Program-made: the position numbers and the translations under genes
The notes under the pieces: model-generated
The model's input: only the letters and a program-made list of their open reading frames with translations
What the model was told of the DNA's origin: nothing
The model's database searches: none
Shown here: piece after piece, positions 35,286 to 48,013 of the stretch
Layout of the letters: every line of letters begins with the position of its first letter
How positions within the stretch are numbered: position 1 is the first letter of the stretch
NCBI GenBank assembly: GCA_001939145.1
Contig: LSRX01000846.1
Coordinates: forward strand, 164,107-228,106
Source: Symbiodinium microadriaticum
Taxonomy: Eukaryota; Sar; Dinophyceae; Suessiales; Symbiodiniaceae
Direction: 5' to 3'
DNA length: 64,000 nt

Positions 35286-36784
35286 GGATTTAGGGCTTTC
35301 GAGTTTCGGGCTTTCGGGTTTAGAGTTTGGGGGCCTTATTTGATGTACGTTAAGGGCTTACGGTGGTTAGGGGCCCCAAAAGAGGGAAGAAGGCGGAAGG
35401 TTAAGGACTTATAGGGTTTGGGGCTTTCGGGGCTTGTGGGGCTTTTTGGGTTTATGGCTTTCGGACTTAGAGTTTAACCCTGGACCGCAGAGTATGCAAA
35501 ATCATAGGCTTTTGTGGGCCGTGGGCCATTCTTTTACTTGCTTTTTTTTTGTTGTTTGGGGGGGGGGGTTAGGTATAGGGTATACCTATATTATCCATTA
35601 AGTTTTGGATTTAGGATCCTGAAAAGACATGGGGTAAAGGGCTTCGGGCTTATAGGGTTTAGGGGTTTAGGGTTTGCTTCATGGCTTATGGGGTTTAGGG
35701 GCCTTAAAAAAGGGTATAGGGTATACAGGGCTGAGGGCCTATAGGGTTTAGGGTTTAGGTTTTTTGGGGTTTAGGGTTTAGGCTTCGTGCTTGGAGTTTA
35801 GGGTTTTGGCTTTAGGCTCAAGGTTGCTTGCTCCGCTATTGAACCTAAGGAGGGTTTCCTGGGGATTGATAGGATTTAGGATGCACGCTAGAGTCTTGCA
35901 TAAGTAAATAATGTTCTGGGGTGCTTCTTCGTGGAATAATACGGGCGAAAAGTGGATGGGCATACTAAATCCTCAATTCAATACCTGTGGTCTCATCCAC
36001 CTCAAAATGAGGCTGAGCCTTGCGACGCAAAATACAAGGCAAGTTAGAACACGCTTTTTACCCAGGTCTGTTGAGGCATCTCCCGGGCCGTGAGTTCATC
36101 ATGCGCGTCTATCCGCCAGGCGGAACGTGCGGTTCGGCTCTGTGCAGCGCTTCCGCCATCTCTGTCACGAGCTCCTGGAATATTCGGCCCGCGGGTTCAG
36201 TGGCCTCCGGGTGATTTCATTCCCGGGCTGCCGGAAATGCGCATGTTGCTACAGAAACATTCCCGGCAACAGAAAGAAGCTCGTTCAGCGCTGAGGGTTT
36301 AGGAAAGCCAGTGTTCTAAGCCGAAATCTTCTAAAGCCGCGGCCACTGACTGCACCCTCCATAATGATGGCAACATATGCCTGAGACTGCTTGACGCCAG
36401 CTGCTCCCTGTACAAGCCCTGTCGGAACAAAGCAGTGTTTATTGTGTATGACTCAGTGGGCAGAAAAAGAAACATCAGAAAGCGATGAACCCCTCCTGGC
36501 ACCGCTCAAACCCTAAATCCAAAGCCGAGTGGCAGCAACTCAAAATTGAAACGATAAAACCAAATCAACCTAAAGTCGTGACCCTGAACCCTACACTCTC
36601 AGCCCCTCCACCCCATCAATCCCTATCCTCCAAAAAACAATGGCAAGTAACATAAAATAGATAAACCGAATGCCTAACACGCCCCCAAACCGTAACTCCT
36701 AAACCCGAAACCCTCTATCCAAAACCCTAAACTCCCAAACCCACCGAAACCCCAAACCCAAAACCCCTACGGCCCCAAATCCCG

Positions 36785-37310
36785 AAGCCCGAAACCTCTA
36801 AACCCTAACCCCTAAACCCTAAGCCCTAAACCCTAAGCCCGAAACCCCTAAACCCTAAACCGTAAGCCCGAAACCCCTAAACCCTAAACCCTAAGCCCGA
36901 AACCCTTAAACCCTAAACCGTAAGCCCGAAACCCCTAAACCCTAAACCGTAAGCCCGAAACCCCTAAACCCTAAACCCTAAACCCTAAACCCTTAAACCC
37001 TAAACCGTAAGCCCGAAACCCCTAAACCCTAAACCGTAAGCCCGAAACCCCTAAACCCTAAACCCTAAGCCCGAAACCCTTAAACCCTAAACCGTAAGCC
37101 CGAAACCCCTAAACCCTAAACCGTAAGCCCGAAACCCCTAAACCCTAAACCCTAAACCCTAAACCCTTAAACCCTAAACCGTAAGCCCGAAACCCCTAAA
37201 CCCTAAACCGTAAGCCCGAAACCCCTAAACCCTAAACCCTAAGCCCGAAACCCTTAAACCCTAAACCCTAAACCCTAAGCCCGAGACCCCTAAACCCTAA
37301 ACCCTAAACA
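36785..37310 (+). repeat. Long CCCTAAA higher-order array
   Basis: About 525 bp in which CCCTAAACCC units alternate with CCGTAAGCCCGAAACCC in a regular pattern of roughly 30 bp. A longer period of about 150-180 bp is marked by stretches of pure CCCTAAA. Variant order is conserved between periods. Confidence 0.9.
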
Positions 37311-37751
37311 AATTTGTTCCAAAGATGGGCCTTGGACAGTCGGGGCCCTGTCTCCGGGCCCAAATCGGCCTGTCCCAGGCCATGCTCCTGACCACGGTTT
37401 AGGGGTCCAGGGTTTAGGGTTGTTTTGGGTTTTGGGGTTAGGGGTTTAGGGTTTAGGGTTGTTTTGGGTTTTGGGGTTAGGGGTTTCGGGTTTAGGGATT
37501 TAGGGTTTAGGGCTTTGGGGGTTTAGGGTTTAGGGTTTGGGGCTTAAGGGTGTTAGGGTTTAGAGTTTAGGGTTTAGGGGTTTAGGGTTCAGGGATTTTG
37601 AGTTCGGGTTTAGGGTTTATGTGAGCAGAGAGTTTCAGGAGCGGTCTAGGGTTGAGGGCTCCTTGAAAGGATCGATACCAAAAGGGACCCTTGAGCTCGA
37701 CTTGGGTTGATTGGGTGCGTTAGGGTTTAACTAAGGATTTTGGAGTCTTCT

Positions 37752-37830
37752 GGGTAGCTCTCTGAATTAGGGTCCCTTGTTAAGTCCCTACTACGGTACC
37801 TAAAAAGGACCCTAGCTTAGAAAAACTACC
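37752..37830 (+). repeat. MITE family 2, short copy
   Basis: GGGTAGCTCTCTGAATTAGG at the left and CCCTAGCTTAGAAAAACTAC at the right; the middle is shortened. Confidence 0.8.
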
Positions 37831-38134
37831 GTTATGTAGGGCAGAGAGTTTCAGGAGGGGAGTTTGGGCTTCGAGGATTGGTGGTTTGGGGTTTAAGGGC
37901 GAAGTGCTTCAGCGGGTTCGGTTTCCTTGGGTTCCTTCCTCTAAGACCCTTGTCTGGGCTGGATGGTAGGGCTGAAGAAGCCTATCACTTATCCTGGCTG
38001 GAAGTTGTCTTTCCTCTGCACGACGCCGGACAGTATCCATCCTGCCTCCTTGGTGTCTTCACCTCCGGAGAATACGGCAGCTATGAGGCTTAGCTAACTT
38101 CGGCGGGCTGTAGTTTAAGGTCGAAGTATATAAA

Positions 38135-38235
38135 TGCAGGGGCCTTAATAATTAGAGTAGGGTTTTGAGCTCCTTTATAGTATAATTATAATCAGGAGCC
38201 CTAAGGATATTGGTAATTATTTCGGCCTCTGTATT
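38135..38235 (+). repeat. MITE family 3, best-preserved copy
   Basis: TGCAGGGGCCTTAATAATTA at the left, GAGCTCCTTTATAGTATAAT at the centre (itself palindromic with ATTATAATCAGGAGC), and GGTAATTATTTCGGCCTCTG at the right. Confidence 0.8.
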
Positions 38236-39474
38236 ACACCATGCGGCTCCGTGGACCCTATGCCACCCCGAAGAAAAAACGTGCGTCGAACCTGAGGATC
38301 CCCCCATATTCAACCCTGCAAGGTACTACGGTTTAGGGCTTAGGGTTAGGGTTTAGGGTGTAAGGTTTAGGGTTTAGGGCTAGGGTTTAGGGTTTAAGGT
38401 TCAGGGCCTTTAGGGTTTAAGGTTTAAGGTTTTGGGTTCAGGGTGTAGGGTTCAAGGTTTAGGGTGTAGGGTTCCTAAACCTTAAAACCTAAACGTTAAA
38501 CTGGTAGGGATGGATAAACTCAAGTCCTCCAACTCTTGGAAGAAGTCGGCGCTGGGAAACTCGAAGCCGACCTTGATTCTAGAGCTGTGTAAGGGTAGTT
38601 TTATTCCTTACTGTATTAGGCACTGAACCCTAAACCCTAAACCCTAGAGCTTTGTAAGGGTACTCTTATTCATGAGGGCGTGATAGAAGACTCTATCAAC
38701 AACTTGGGGCTTAGAGCTGTTGCGGTCAGAGTTCTGTAGAGTCTTTAGCGTATTTACATACTTTAGGGCCAGAGTGGGTTTGGGAATGTACTCTAGGATA
38801 CAAGCATGGACTAATTCAAGGGTGTATCATCGCTCATTGTTCCGACTTCCATGCCAGGCCTTCCGGGTTTAGGGTTCAGGAGTTTAGGGCTTTTAGGGTT
38901 TAGGGGTTTAGGGCTTTTAGGGTTTAGGGCTGTGCAGCTTCAGGCAAAGCATTTGGGGTGGTAGGGGTGTCGGGTTCCGGGTTCAAGGGTTTGTTGAATT
39001 CAATTCTTCAGGGCTGAGTAGAGACAAGTTCTGAGGGCTTGAACTCATCTCAAGTTAAAATTATCTCGGGGTTCGGATGCCAGAAATCTAAGTGTCAGGA
39101 AATGTAACAGCTACCGCACGTCGGGCTTGGTATTTTCGTTTGGTAGGAGTTGAAAGAATTCTTGAGGACTTGTTTGTGATATGCGTCTTTGAGGTCTCCT
39201 CTTCGAAATATCTGTTTTTTACTACAAAAATAGAACCAACCTTCAAGCGGTCGAGGAGTTCCGTTGAGCTGGCGGCTTGCTGCTTCGTTGTTGGCTTCTT
39301 TTCGGAGGACCTCTCCTGAACCCTACATGGACCCCAAACACCCTTCCTCGTTAGGACTGATGTAAGAAATGCAGAAGAAAGTAAACAGCAGCTTACATAG
39401 GGTCCAGGTAATCAGATGCATCCAAGCCAGCAAGGCATGTTACGACGATGTCAGGCAAGTGCCAGTGTGGAAAT

Positions 39475-40003
39475 TCACAAACAGCCCGGCATGTGTGGTG
39501 CATGAACATTCCACAACTTGGTGACATCGATTGAACCGGCTGTCTGGATTTCAATCGCATCTCTGGCAAGATTTGGTCCATAATTTGCTTTTTCGGCGAG
39601 TTTCTGTAGCCGACGATCAACTTTGAGTTTCTGTTGCGTCTTGTCCATTTCAAGTACCAGGCACAGTAATGCCAAGTCCTCCTCGGTCAGATCACCAGAC
39701 ACAGCGTACTTGCCAGGTAGCTTTGCTTCGCCGAACTCCTGCAATATCCGCAAGAGGCGCTCATCGGTTGCTGCTGCCTCACATTGAATTTCTGGACTGT
39801 CCTCTTCAGCCAAGCAATAATTGATGTCCCATTAGGTCGACTGATGTGGGTGGCACTCGCTTCACATGGCGCACGACGTCGAGAAAAAGCCTTGCATGCG
39901 AATTGGAATTCAGCAGCTCGCACTCCTTGGTCGCATCGTCTGGCGACTGCAACATGCTTCTATTTCTTGCCCCAATCGGTTCTAGATCCCATGAGAACAA
40001 CAT
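39475..40003 (-). CDS. Gene G: small two-exon gene, unknown product
   Basis: ATG at 40003 opens MLFSWDLEPIGARNRSMLQS after a CTGCTAG. Exon 1 (40003-39857, 49 codons) ends at a GTGCCA donor in phase 0. Exon 2 (39801-39475, 108 codons plus TGA) begins after GAAGAG, with G next, in phase 0: DSPEIQCEAAATDERLLRIL, then DLTEEDLALLCLVLEMDKTQ and LARDAIEIQTAGSIDVTKLW. The 55-nt intron and AG-G acceptor match the genes of the left block. The product, about 157 residues, is acidic and mainly helical, with no recognised family. A frame just downstream (PHWHLPDIVVTCLAGLDASD, 39450-39393) could be a further exon. It contains no GGYCCGA heptamer, unlike the left-block genes. Confidence 0.5.
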
Positions 40004-41609
40004 GGAACTAGCAGGAGCTGGGCTTGTGTCTATTTCATTAAAAGGTGCGGCTTGGGGCAAGCTAACCGGAAGATTGGGCTTCAGGGTCTGTGGGGCCAGA
40101 GCTTTAGGGTCAAGTTTAGGGTTTAGGGTTCAGGGTTCAATATTTAGGCTTGAGGGTTTAGGGTTTAGGGGGTTTACGTAGGGTGTTTAGGGTTTATAGG
40201 TTCAGGGTTCAATGTTTAGGCTAAACCCTAAACCCTAAACCGAGGACTTAGGCGGCATGAGGGCTAGCGCGTACCACTCGATCCGTCAAGCGGCATCGGC
40301 GCTGACGGTGACCTGGGCACGCCGCAGGTCTGCGATTCTTAGCCCTTCCAATCAGAAAGGCTAGGGTTTGGGGTTTAGGGTTTAGTGTTTTTGGATTTAG
40401 GGTTTGGGTTTGGGGGTTTGGGGTTTAGGGTTGTGGATTTAGGATTCGGGTTTTGGGGTTTAGGGTTTAGGGTTCAGGGTTTGGGGTTTAGGCTCGGGGA
40501 GAAGCCTTCACCAATCCCAAAGAGAATGGCAAATGAGATGTTCTCTGCCTATGGTCGAAGCACCGAAACACAGCTCCTGTAACCAGGACACCAAGACGAT
40601 ACTGTATGGGCCTAGCCTTAGGGCCTGAGTGTCCTAGTCCAAAAAGGGTTAACGATTCAAATTATGTAGTAGGGTAATAGAAGCCCCAAAAGGTTAAAGG
40701 CTGCCTACTCAGCCTCCAAGTAGCAAGTTATAGAAGAGGGTTTTGTGTAGTATGGAGCTACATCCTGCACCTTCACCCGCGGGCGATCCCATTGAGCTGT
40801 GTTTTTGGGGGATGGAGTGCTGTTGTACGGAGGTGCAGAGACGCTAGAGCATCTCAATCTGTGGCTGTTTCGGTCAGCCTTTGAACCCCAAACTCCCACC
40901 AGAAAAGCCTGCAGCCCCTAATCTGAAAGCTGAGTGGACCGAGCCTGAGATATTAGACGATGATCTATAAGAAGAGCTATACAAAAAATAATTACTGAAC
41001 TTGTTAGTCCCTCGAAATACCTAGCAAGTCCAACTCCCTCAACTCCTAAACCCTGAACCCTAAACCGCTGCAAAGCTTAAAACCCTAAGCCCCAAAAGCC
41101 TGCCAAAATGTTCCTGAACCCTAAACCCCTGTAAATTTAAAGCCTAAACCCTTATCCCCAAAACCGACCCTAACCTAGACCCCCAACTTCCCTCCAATAT
41201 ACCCGAAATACCCATTCTTATCTAAAAAAACCAGAAGGGTCCTATAAAGGACACCTGGAGGGGTCGTGGAAACCTCCCTAAAGCCTGAACCCTAAACCCC
41301 CGAAAAGCCCCTCAAGCCCTCAAGAGCCTAAGCCCAGATCATGAAAACTCACCAAAAACCCCTCGGCAACTGCTCCGAGCAACGATTTCCAGAGTTCGTT
41401 CCTTGCTAAAGGCTCAGGGTGACTCAAGGTTGCTCAGGACTTCAGAACTTCAAACCATAAACTCTAAAAAAACCTACCCTGTTTTAGGGCTCCTTATTAT
41501 GTTTTCCGTATACAAGTCCTGAAAAAAGGTGAGTTCTTTTCTTCTTGAAGCGGGCTCTTAGGATTTTCCCGCGGGCGTCTGAGTTGGTGATACCATGTAA
41601 CGGGCTTGA

Positions 41610-41715
41610 GGTGGCTGTCTAACTTAGGGTTCCCTTTTTGGGATTACCCCCACAAAGAGTCGGGCACCCTTTATGAAAAGGGCCCGAAACAGGGACCCTA
41701 ATCTAGAGAACCACC
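41610..41715 (+). repeat. MITE family 2, copy
   Basis: GGTGGCTGTCTAACTTAGGG at the left and CCCTAATCTAGAGAACCACC at the right; both ends carry matching changes relative to the other copies. Confidence 0.8.
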
Positions 41716-43165
41716 CTCGTGCTTTCAAGGTTTTTAGTCGGTTTTGGGGTTTGCGCTTGATTCATTATAGAGGTGAACCTGTCATCGAAGGGCCTCAGGA
41801 GCTTCGGGTTTAGGGTTGAGGGCAGGTGGCCCGCGGCTTAGGGTTCAGAGGGGGCTTAGGGTGTAGTGCTTTATGCGTGGCTGTGGCGCTTCAGGGGTAC
41901 AGGGTCTAAGGCTCAAGGTTCGTCCTTTATTGGTAGTTTTAGGGCTTGAGGGCTTTAGGGGGTTTTTAGGGCTGTAGGGTTTAGGGGCTTTGGGTTTAGG
42001 GCTTCAGGAATTCATGACTGAGATGACAGTTTTGCTGACGAAAGCAGCGCTTTCGAAGGGCTACTGAGCTCTGGCTATTTAGGGTTTATAGGGTTTAGGG
42101 TTTAGCTTTTAAGGTTTTGGGTGTTAGAGTTCTAGGGGTTTTAGGGGCTTTTGGGTTTAGGGTCTAGGGTTTAGGCAGGCTTTGGAACTTCCGGCATGTG
42201 ACATGGAAGAGTCATGGGCTGGGCATGGTACTGTCTACAGTAGAGCCGAATTCACAGACATCGAGCTGGCGACTTGGGCTTCTAAGAACCCTCTTCCTGC
42301 TTTACCAGCTGCCAGCCGCCACGACATGTTGCCGGCAAAGATGGAACCGTGACGCTCAAATGCCCGATGAATTACGCAACGGACAAGGACCTTTAACAAC
42401 CTTATCATCATCAGTGGTCCGCCAGCACCAGTTCCAACGACAACATCATTAACGACACCACCACGAGCACACCATCACCACCGATAGCAGTGGCGACAAC
42501 AATGCAACAACACAACCTCGGCTGCCGCAACCACCACCACCGTCATCGCCACAACAACACTATCATCATGCTAGCTTGAAGGCTATGGTTGGCAAAGGCC
42601 ACGTGCGCCGGGCCTAAGAAAGAAGCTTTGCGAACCTGGTGGCAAGCTTACAGTGCGGAAGTGCGTCGAAGAAAGCGAAAAAATCTGTCCCCCAGCCTCA
42701 ACCTGCATCCTACACCCTAGGTTTAGGACTCAGATCATTCATTCAGGGCTTCAAGGATGACCTTGACATATACATGACCGAAAGCAGCAAAGGGCCCAAA
42801 CCAATGCACGATGCCCCCGTGCCCGACCCCCTACTCCAAGAAGGGGACATGAGACCCCCACAAGCCCCAAACCCTAGACTGTAATCCTACAACTGGCTGT
42901 GAAACCCCGCATAAAATCCCGGAGCACCGAGACAAAAGATTCCAGAACCCGAACCCCTAATTCAACCCTAAACCCTAAACCCTATAAACCCTAAACCCGA
43001 AACAGAGCAGTCTCAGCTTCTTCCAGCACCTCCATGGTCTTGTTATCCCGCAAGCCCGCGCCCGTCGCCAGCAAGATCTTCGCGAAGCGCGGGTCCCGGA
43101 GCATGCCCCGAGAGAAAAGCACCTGAAGTTTAGGGGTTCGGGGCTGAAGTCGAGAAGTTCGGGGT

Positions 43166-43258
43166 TTACCCATAGGCTCCTTAGTAGTTCCTTTTTAGGA
43201 TTGCCTTATAGGATTCTAAATATCAACCACAAAAAGGAACTAGTTCGGAGCCCATAGA
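43166..43258 (+). repeat. MITE family 4, copy
   Basis: TTACCCATAGGCTCCTTAGT at the left, AACCACAAAAAGGAACTAGT and GGAGCCCATAG at the right. Confidence 0.75.
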
Positions 43259-44358
43259 TAGAGTTTAAGGTTTAAGTTTTTGTTTGGTTAAGTGTGTTGA
43301 CTGGCACTTTCGTACCGCCTGGGGTTTAGGGCTTAGGGGTCTTGGGGCTTTGGGTCTTGAGGCTTTAGGGTTTACCGAAATAGGGTTAGTGTTTCAGGTT
43401 CAGGGTCTGAGTGACTCGATGAGTTCCCTAAGCCCTAAAGACCCCCCCTAAATCCCAAACCCTAAACCCTAAGCGTGTATCGGGTGTAGGGTTTTAGGCT
43501 TATAGGGCTTAGGGCCTAGCTAGGGCTTTTTGGTTTCGGGTTTATATAGAGGTTCAGGAGTTTTGGGCGGTTTAGGGTGTTTAGGGTTTAGGGTGCCTGG
43601 CTCATAAAAAGCCCACCGGTTTCCTCAGCTACCATGGCTTTGCAAGAGCCCTATTGATGAATCCTGGGACACTCGAAACGAACGCTGGGCAGAAAGCCCA
43701 TTAATATAGTGGCATTCACAATTCCTATGGCGGGGTATGTTGGGCTCTATATGAAAAAAGCGGCCTCTGCTGATGCAATCTGGAAATCTTGGGAATCTTT
43801 AGGGCACGTCGGCTTCAGAACGGACTTTTTTGGCACATTCCCGAATTCGGTTTTCGCACGCTTTCGGACTGGGAATGCGTGCTTGCTCGTGGGAATTCGA
43901 CGTTGCTTGGGGCATGGGATCCAACCACGAGGGGTGTGAGGTGAAAGTGCAAGAGGGTGTAGGGTTTAGGGTTGCAGGTTTAGGGTTTAGGGTTGAGGGT
44001 TGAAGGTTTAGGGTTTAGGGTAGGAAGTGTCGGAAGCTTCGATTGGTAATCCTCGAGCCACCGAAATGCTTAGATGAGACCCGGCCCTTGTATCCTTTTT
44101 TTGATTTGGACTCAAGCATGATGTCTCACTCAACCCTCAACCCTAAACCCTAAACCTTCAACCCAAAACCCTAACCTTCAACCCAAAACCCTAAACCCTA
44201 AACCTTCAACCCAAAACCCAAAACCCTACAACAAACCCTAGACCACGGAAGAATGGAGGTCGCTGCGACGGGCCTAATTCCTCTGTTTTCCCAGCCCAGG
44301 AGCTACGAAATAGTAGGCCCAAGGCCTCAAATGCAAGCGTAAGGCCGTGAGGGTTTAG

Positions 44359-45087
44359 GGTTTAGGGTTTGGGGTTTAGGGTTTAGGGTTTAGGGTTTAG
44401 GGTTTAGGGCTTAGGGTTATAGGGCTTAGGGTTTTAGGGTTTCGGCTCAGGCTTTGGGCGTGGGGTTTGGGGTCTAGGATGTTTAGGCTTCCTTAGGACA
44501 GAAGGCCGAATCCCTTTTGGCTGTTGGGGGGTCCAATCTTCAGAGACCCAGGCATCTAAGGATTCTTCATTGAAGGCGACAAGGAGAAACCTCTGGCGAA
44601 TACAGGGGTCCTTTATAGCTTCGAATAGGTTTTTGGAGTATTTTGCAACATGTTGTAGATTGACGAGCTCTAGAAGTAGTATGAACTATGCCCATATAGT
44701 ATTCCAACCCCTCAACAGCCGCNGGTTTAGGGTTTGGGGTTTAGGGTTTAGGGTTTAGGGTTTAGGGTTTAGGGCTTAGGGTTATAGGGCTTAGGGTTTT
44801 AGGGTTTCGGCTCAGGCTTTGGGCGTGGGGTTTGGGGTCTAGGATGTTTAGGCTTCCTTAGGACAGAAGGCCGAATCCCTTTTGGCTGTTGGGGGGTCCA
44901 ATCTTCAGAGACCCAGGCATCTAAGGATTCTTCATTGAAGGCGACAAGGAGAAACCTCTGGCGAATACAGGGGTCCTTTATAGCTTCGAATAGGTTTTTG
45001 GAGTATTTTGCAACATGTTGTAGATTGACGAGCTCTAGAAGTAGTATGAACTATGCCCATATAGTATTCCAACCCCTCAACAGCCGC
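44359..45087 (+). repeat. Near-exact 364-bp duplication around a single N
   Basis: 44359-44722 and 44724-45087 appear identical and are joined by one N at 44723. This pattern is typical of two overlapping contig ends that were not merged, so it is more likely an assembly artefact than a biological duplication. Confidence 0.9.
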
Positions 45088-45456
45088 TGACATGTGGAAA
45101 TGTCTGTACTTCAACAGCCTCAACCGTGAGCTCAGGATCTACGTGGCTTTTCGGACTTGTGACTTCCTCAGTCTTAAGTTGAGGGCTCGGTGTTTCGATG
45201 TTCCGTCTGGACACTGATGTTCCATGTGCCTACATATACTTGGGCTTTAGTTTAGAGGTTAAGGGGTTTAGGGTTTAGGGGTTTAGGGTTTAGGGTTTAA
45301 GGGTTTAGGGCTTAGGGGTTTAGGGAGCGATAAGAAGAGCAAGTAGCAATCGGTCTGTGGAATCTCAGTCCTGGTCTCACAACACAACGACACGGCACAC
45401 TCGCGTGCATTAGCATTTCGAAGAGCTCTCTTCTGCACCATCCCTGCAACAGTCAT

Positions 45457-45560
45457 ACGGTTGATGACATAAACCCTGCATTACCCATCATAAGGAATAT
45501 ACCATAATTCCCATAGTTTAGGGTCCTTAAGGTAATGCAGAATTTATATCAGCAACAGTA
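45457..45560 (-). repeat. MITE family 1, copy
   Basis: TACGGTTGATGACATAAACC at the left and AATTTATATCAGCAACAGTA at the right, with TTAGGGTCCTTAAGGTAATG inside. Opposite orientation to the copies at 24931, 30724 and 31984. Confidence 0.85.
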
Positions 45561-45689
45561 GGACGCCTTTTGCAGGGGCCTTAAAAGTCAGAGGATGGGC
45601 CTTCAATACGGGGACGAACCCTTCGCCCCTATACTACCATGCGAGGAGCCCTTCCACCACACAAACTCGTGTCCAGGTTAAACAAAACC

Positions 45690-46440
45690 TAAACCCCTAA
45701 ACCCTAAACTCCAAAACTGCCCAAAACCCTAAAACCCAAAAACCCTAAAACTCTAAACTCCAAAACTGCCCAAAACCCCTAAAACCCTAAAACCCCAAAA
45801 CCCGAAAACCCCAAAACCCTAAAACCCTAAAACCCTAAACCCCAAAACCCTAAAACCCTAAAACCCGAAAACCCTAAAACCCTAAACCCTAAAACCCTAA
45901 AACCCAAAACCCTCAAACCCTAAAACCCTAAAACCCTGAACCCTAAAACCCTAAACCCCTAAACCCTAAAACCCTAAACTCCAAAACTGCCCAAAACCCT
46001 AAAACCCTAAACCCCAAAACCCTAAACCCCAAAACTGCCCAAAACCCTAAACCCCAAAAACCCTAAAACCCTAAACCCCAAAACTGCCCAAAATCCTCAA
46101 ACCCTGAACCCCACAACCCTAAACCCCAAAACCCTATAAAACCCTAAAACCCCTAAACCCTAAACACGAAAGCCCTAAACCCTAAAACCCCAAACCCCAA
46201 AACCCTAAAACCCTAAAACCCTAAAACCCTAAACCCCAAAACCCTTAACTCCAAAACTGCCCAACACCCTAAAACCCTAAACCCCAAAACCCTAAACTCC
46301 AAAACTGCCCAAAACCCTAAATCCCTAAGCCCCAAAACCCTAAACCCCAAAACTGCCCAGAACCCTAAACCCAAAACCCTAAAACCCTAAACCCCAATAC
46401 CCCAAAACCCTAAACCCTAAAACCCTAAAGCCCTAAACCA
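45690..46440 (+). repeat. CCCTAAAA/CCCCAAAA variant array
   Basis: About 750 bp dominated by 8-bp AACCCTAAAA and AACCCCAAAA units rather than the 7-bp CCCTAAA. The phrase CCAAAACTGCCCAAAACCCT returns at least six times, showing segmental spread inside the array. Confidence 0.9.
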
Positions 46441-47749
46441 AAATCATGCCGCGAGGCTTGAGTCTGGCGATGTCTCCTGCAGTGCGCACCACCTTGCTAC
46501 GCAGGGGGGCAAAGACTGCACTGACAAGTTTAGGGTTTAGGGTTTAGGCCCACACCGACTGCCTGTTTAAGGCCTACAATCCCAAAGGGTTCTAAGTACC
46601 TATATAGTAGAATGTAGGGTTTCTATATTAATTAGGAATTACTATTAGTGCCTAAATTATGCCTATATTGGGAATTACTATTATGCCTGATAAGGCCAGA
46701 AGTATGGGCCCCTAATATGGACTCTTAGGCCTGTCTAAGGCCCCCTAAAGGTACATATAGGGTATCTAGCCGGTGTATGAGGGTCCCAGGGTTAAGGGCC
46801 CATACTAGGGGCCCATGGTTTCAACCTTACAGCCTGAGAAGGCCTACGACAGCCCACGATGTTGGTGGCAACACGTCTCGCAGCCACTAAAGCCGCTTTT
46901 TGGCACAAGATTAGGGTAGCCCGTTACTTTGTTCACCCTACATGAACCCTTGCTGTTGTATACCCTGAACTATCAAAACCTGCGCTTTTTATGAGGTGCC
47001 AATAAAAAGGCTGTATTCGGGTGCATGAGAAAAACCTACCCAAAAAAAAGGCAGGTTCTGGTAGGTTAAGGTAGCCCTTCTAGTATTGAGAAAGCTGGCA
47101 TCTCCACTCAGAGAGTGACTCAGGAGACTCCGGGCTCGGGATAATGAAACTTTCAGTAAGGTTTTTTGGTAGGATATCGGTTTTAGTTCGGGATGTCGGG
47201 TTTAAGGCTTTAGGGTGTGGGGTTTGGGACGTAGGCAGACGTAAAAATGCAGAGCCACGATCCGAAAGCTCAAAGCCAAAAATCCTCCAGGCGCTGTTGT
47301 TTTCCCACCTACTCTCGAACGAAGACAGCTCGGAAGCCCAGAGTGGTGCCTTAGATAACCTACCTAGTTCTTGAGTTGATAAGCATAAAAAAAAGCGTAA
47401 ACTTTCAGTTCCATAAGGGACCTTATTATCCGAAAAAAAATTGTGTAGTAATTATTACTTCAGCTAGTAAGTTAGATAGCCTCCCCAGACACCGGGCGTA
47501 TCCAACAAGTTGATCTCTGCAGGAGGTTCATATACAGTACCCTTTTAGTAGTGTAGGGTCCGGCTTTTTGATCCTTCCAGGGGTCCGGGGTAAGGAAAGC
47601 CTTCAATATATACTGACATCCGCAAGCACGCGCCCAAGCTGCTGCAGTGTCCACGCGCAGCTGACCGCGGGCAAGGATCTGAAAGACTTCGCAGGCCTTA
47701 TGTGGCAATTCAGGGCTTGGCTTACCAGTATAGGGCTCCAGGGCTTAGG

Positions 47750-47872
47750 GTTCAGGGTTGCGGTTTGGGGCCTGAAGCAAGGCCCTTTTCAAACACCTGA
47801 CTCGAAATAAGGTTCAGGGTTGCGGTTTGGGGGCCTGAAGCAAGGCCCTTTTCAAACACCTGACTCGAAATA
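47750..47872 (+). repeat. 60-bp tandem duplication
   Basis: GGTTCAGGGTTGCGGTTTGG through ACCTGACTCGAAATA occurs twice back to back, with one extra G in the second copy. Confidence 0.9.
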
Positions 47873-47937
47873 CTTTCAGCTCTTTGAGGCTGCTCTGTAG
47901 CTGGACATGCACACACATTTATCTCACAAGCGTTCTG

Positions 47938-48013
47938 ACTCTCTCTCTCTCTCTCCTCCCTCTCTCTCCTCCCTCTCTCTCTCTCTCTCTCTCTCTATCT
48001 CGCTCTCTCTCTC
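47938..48013 (+). repeat. (CT)n microsatellite
   Basis: CT run with TCCTCC interruptions, directly followed by CCCTAAACC repeats. Confidence 0.9.
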
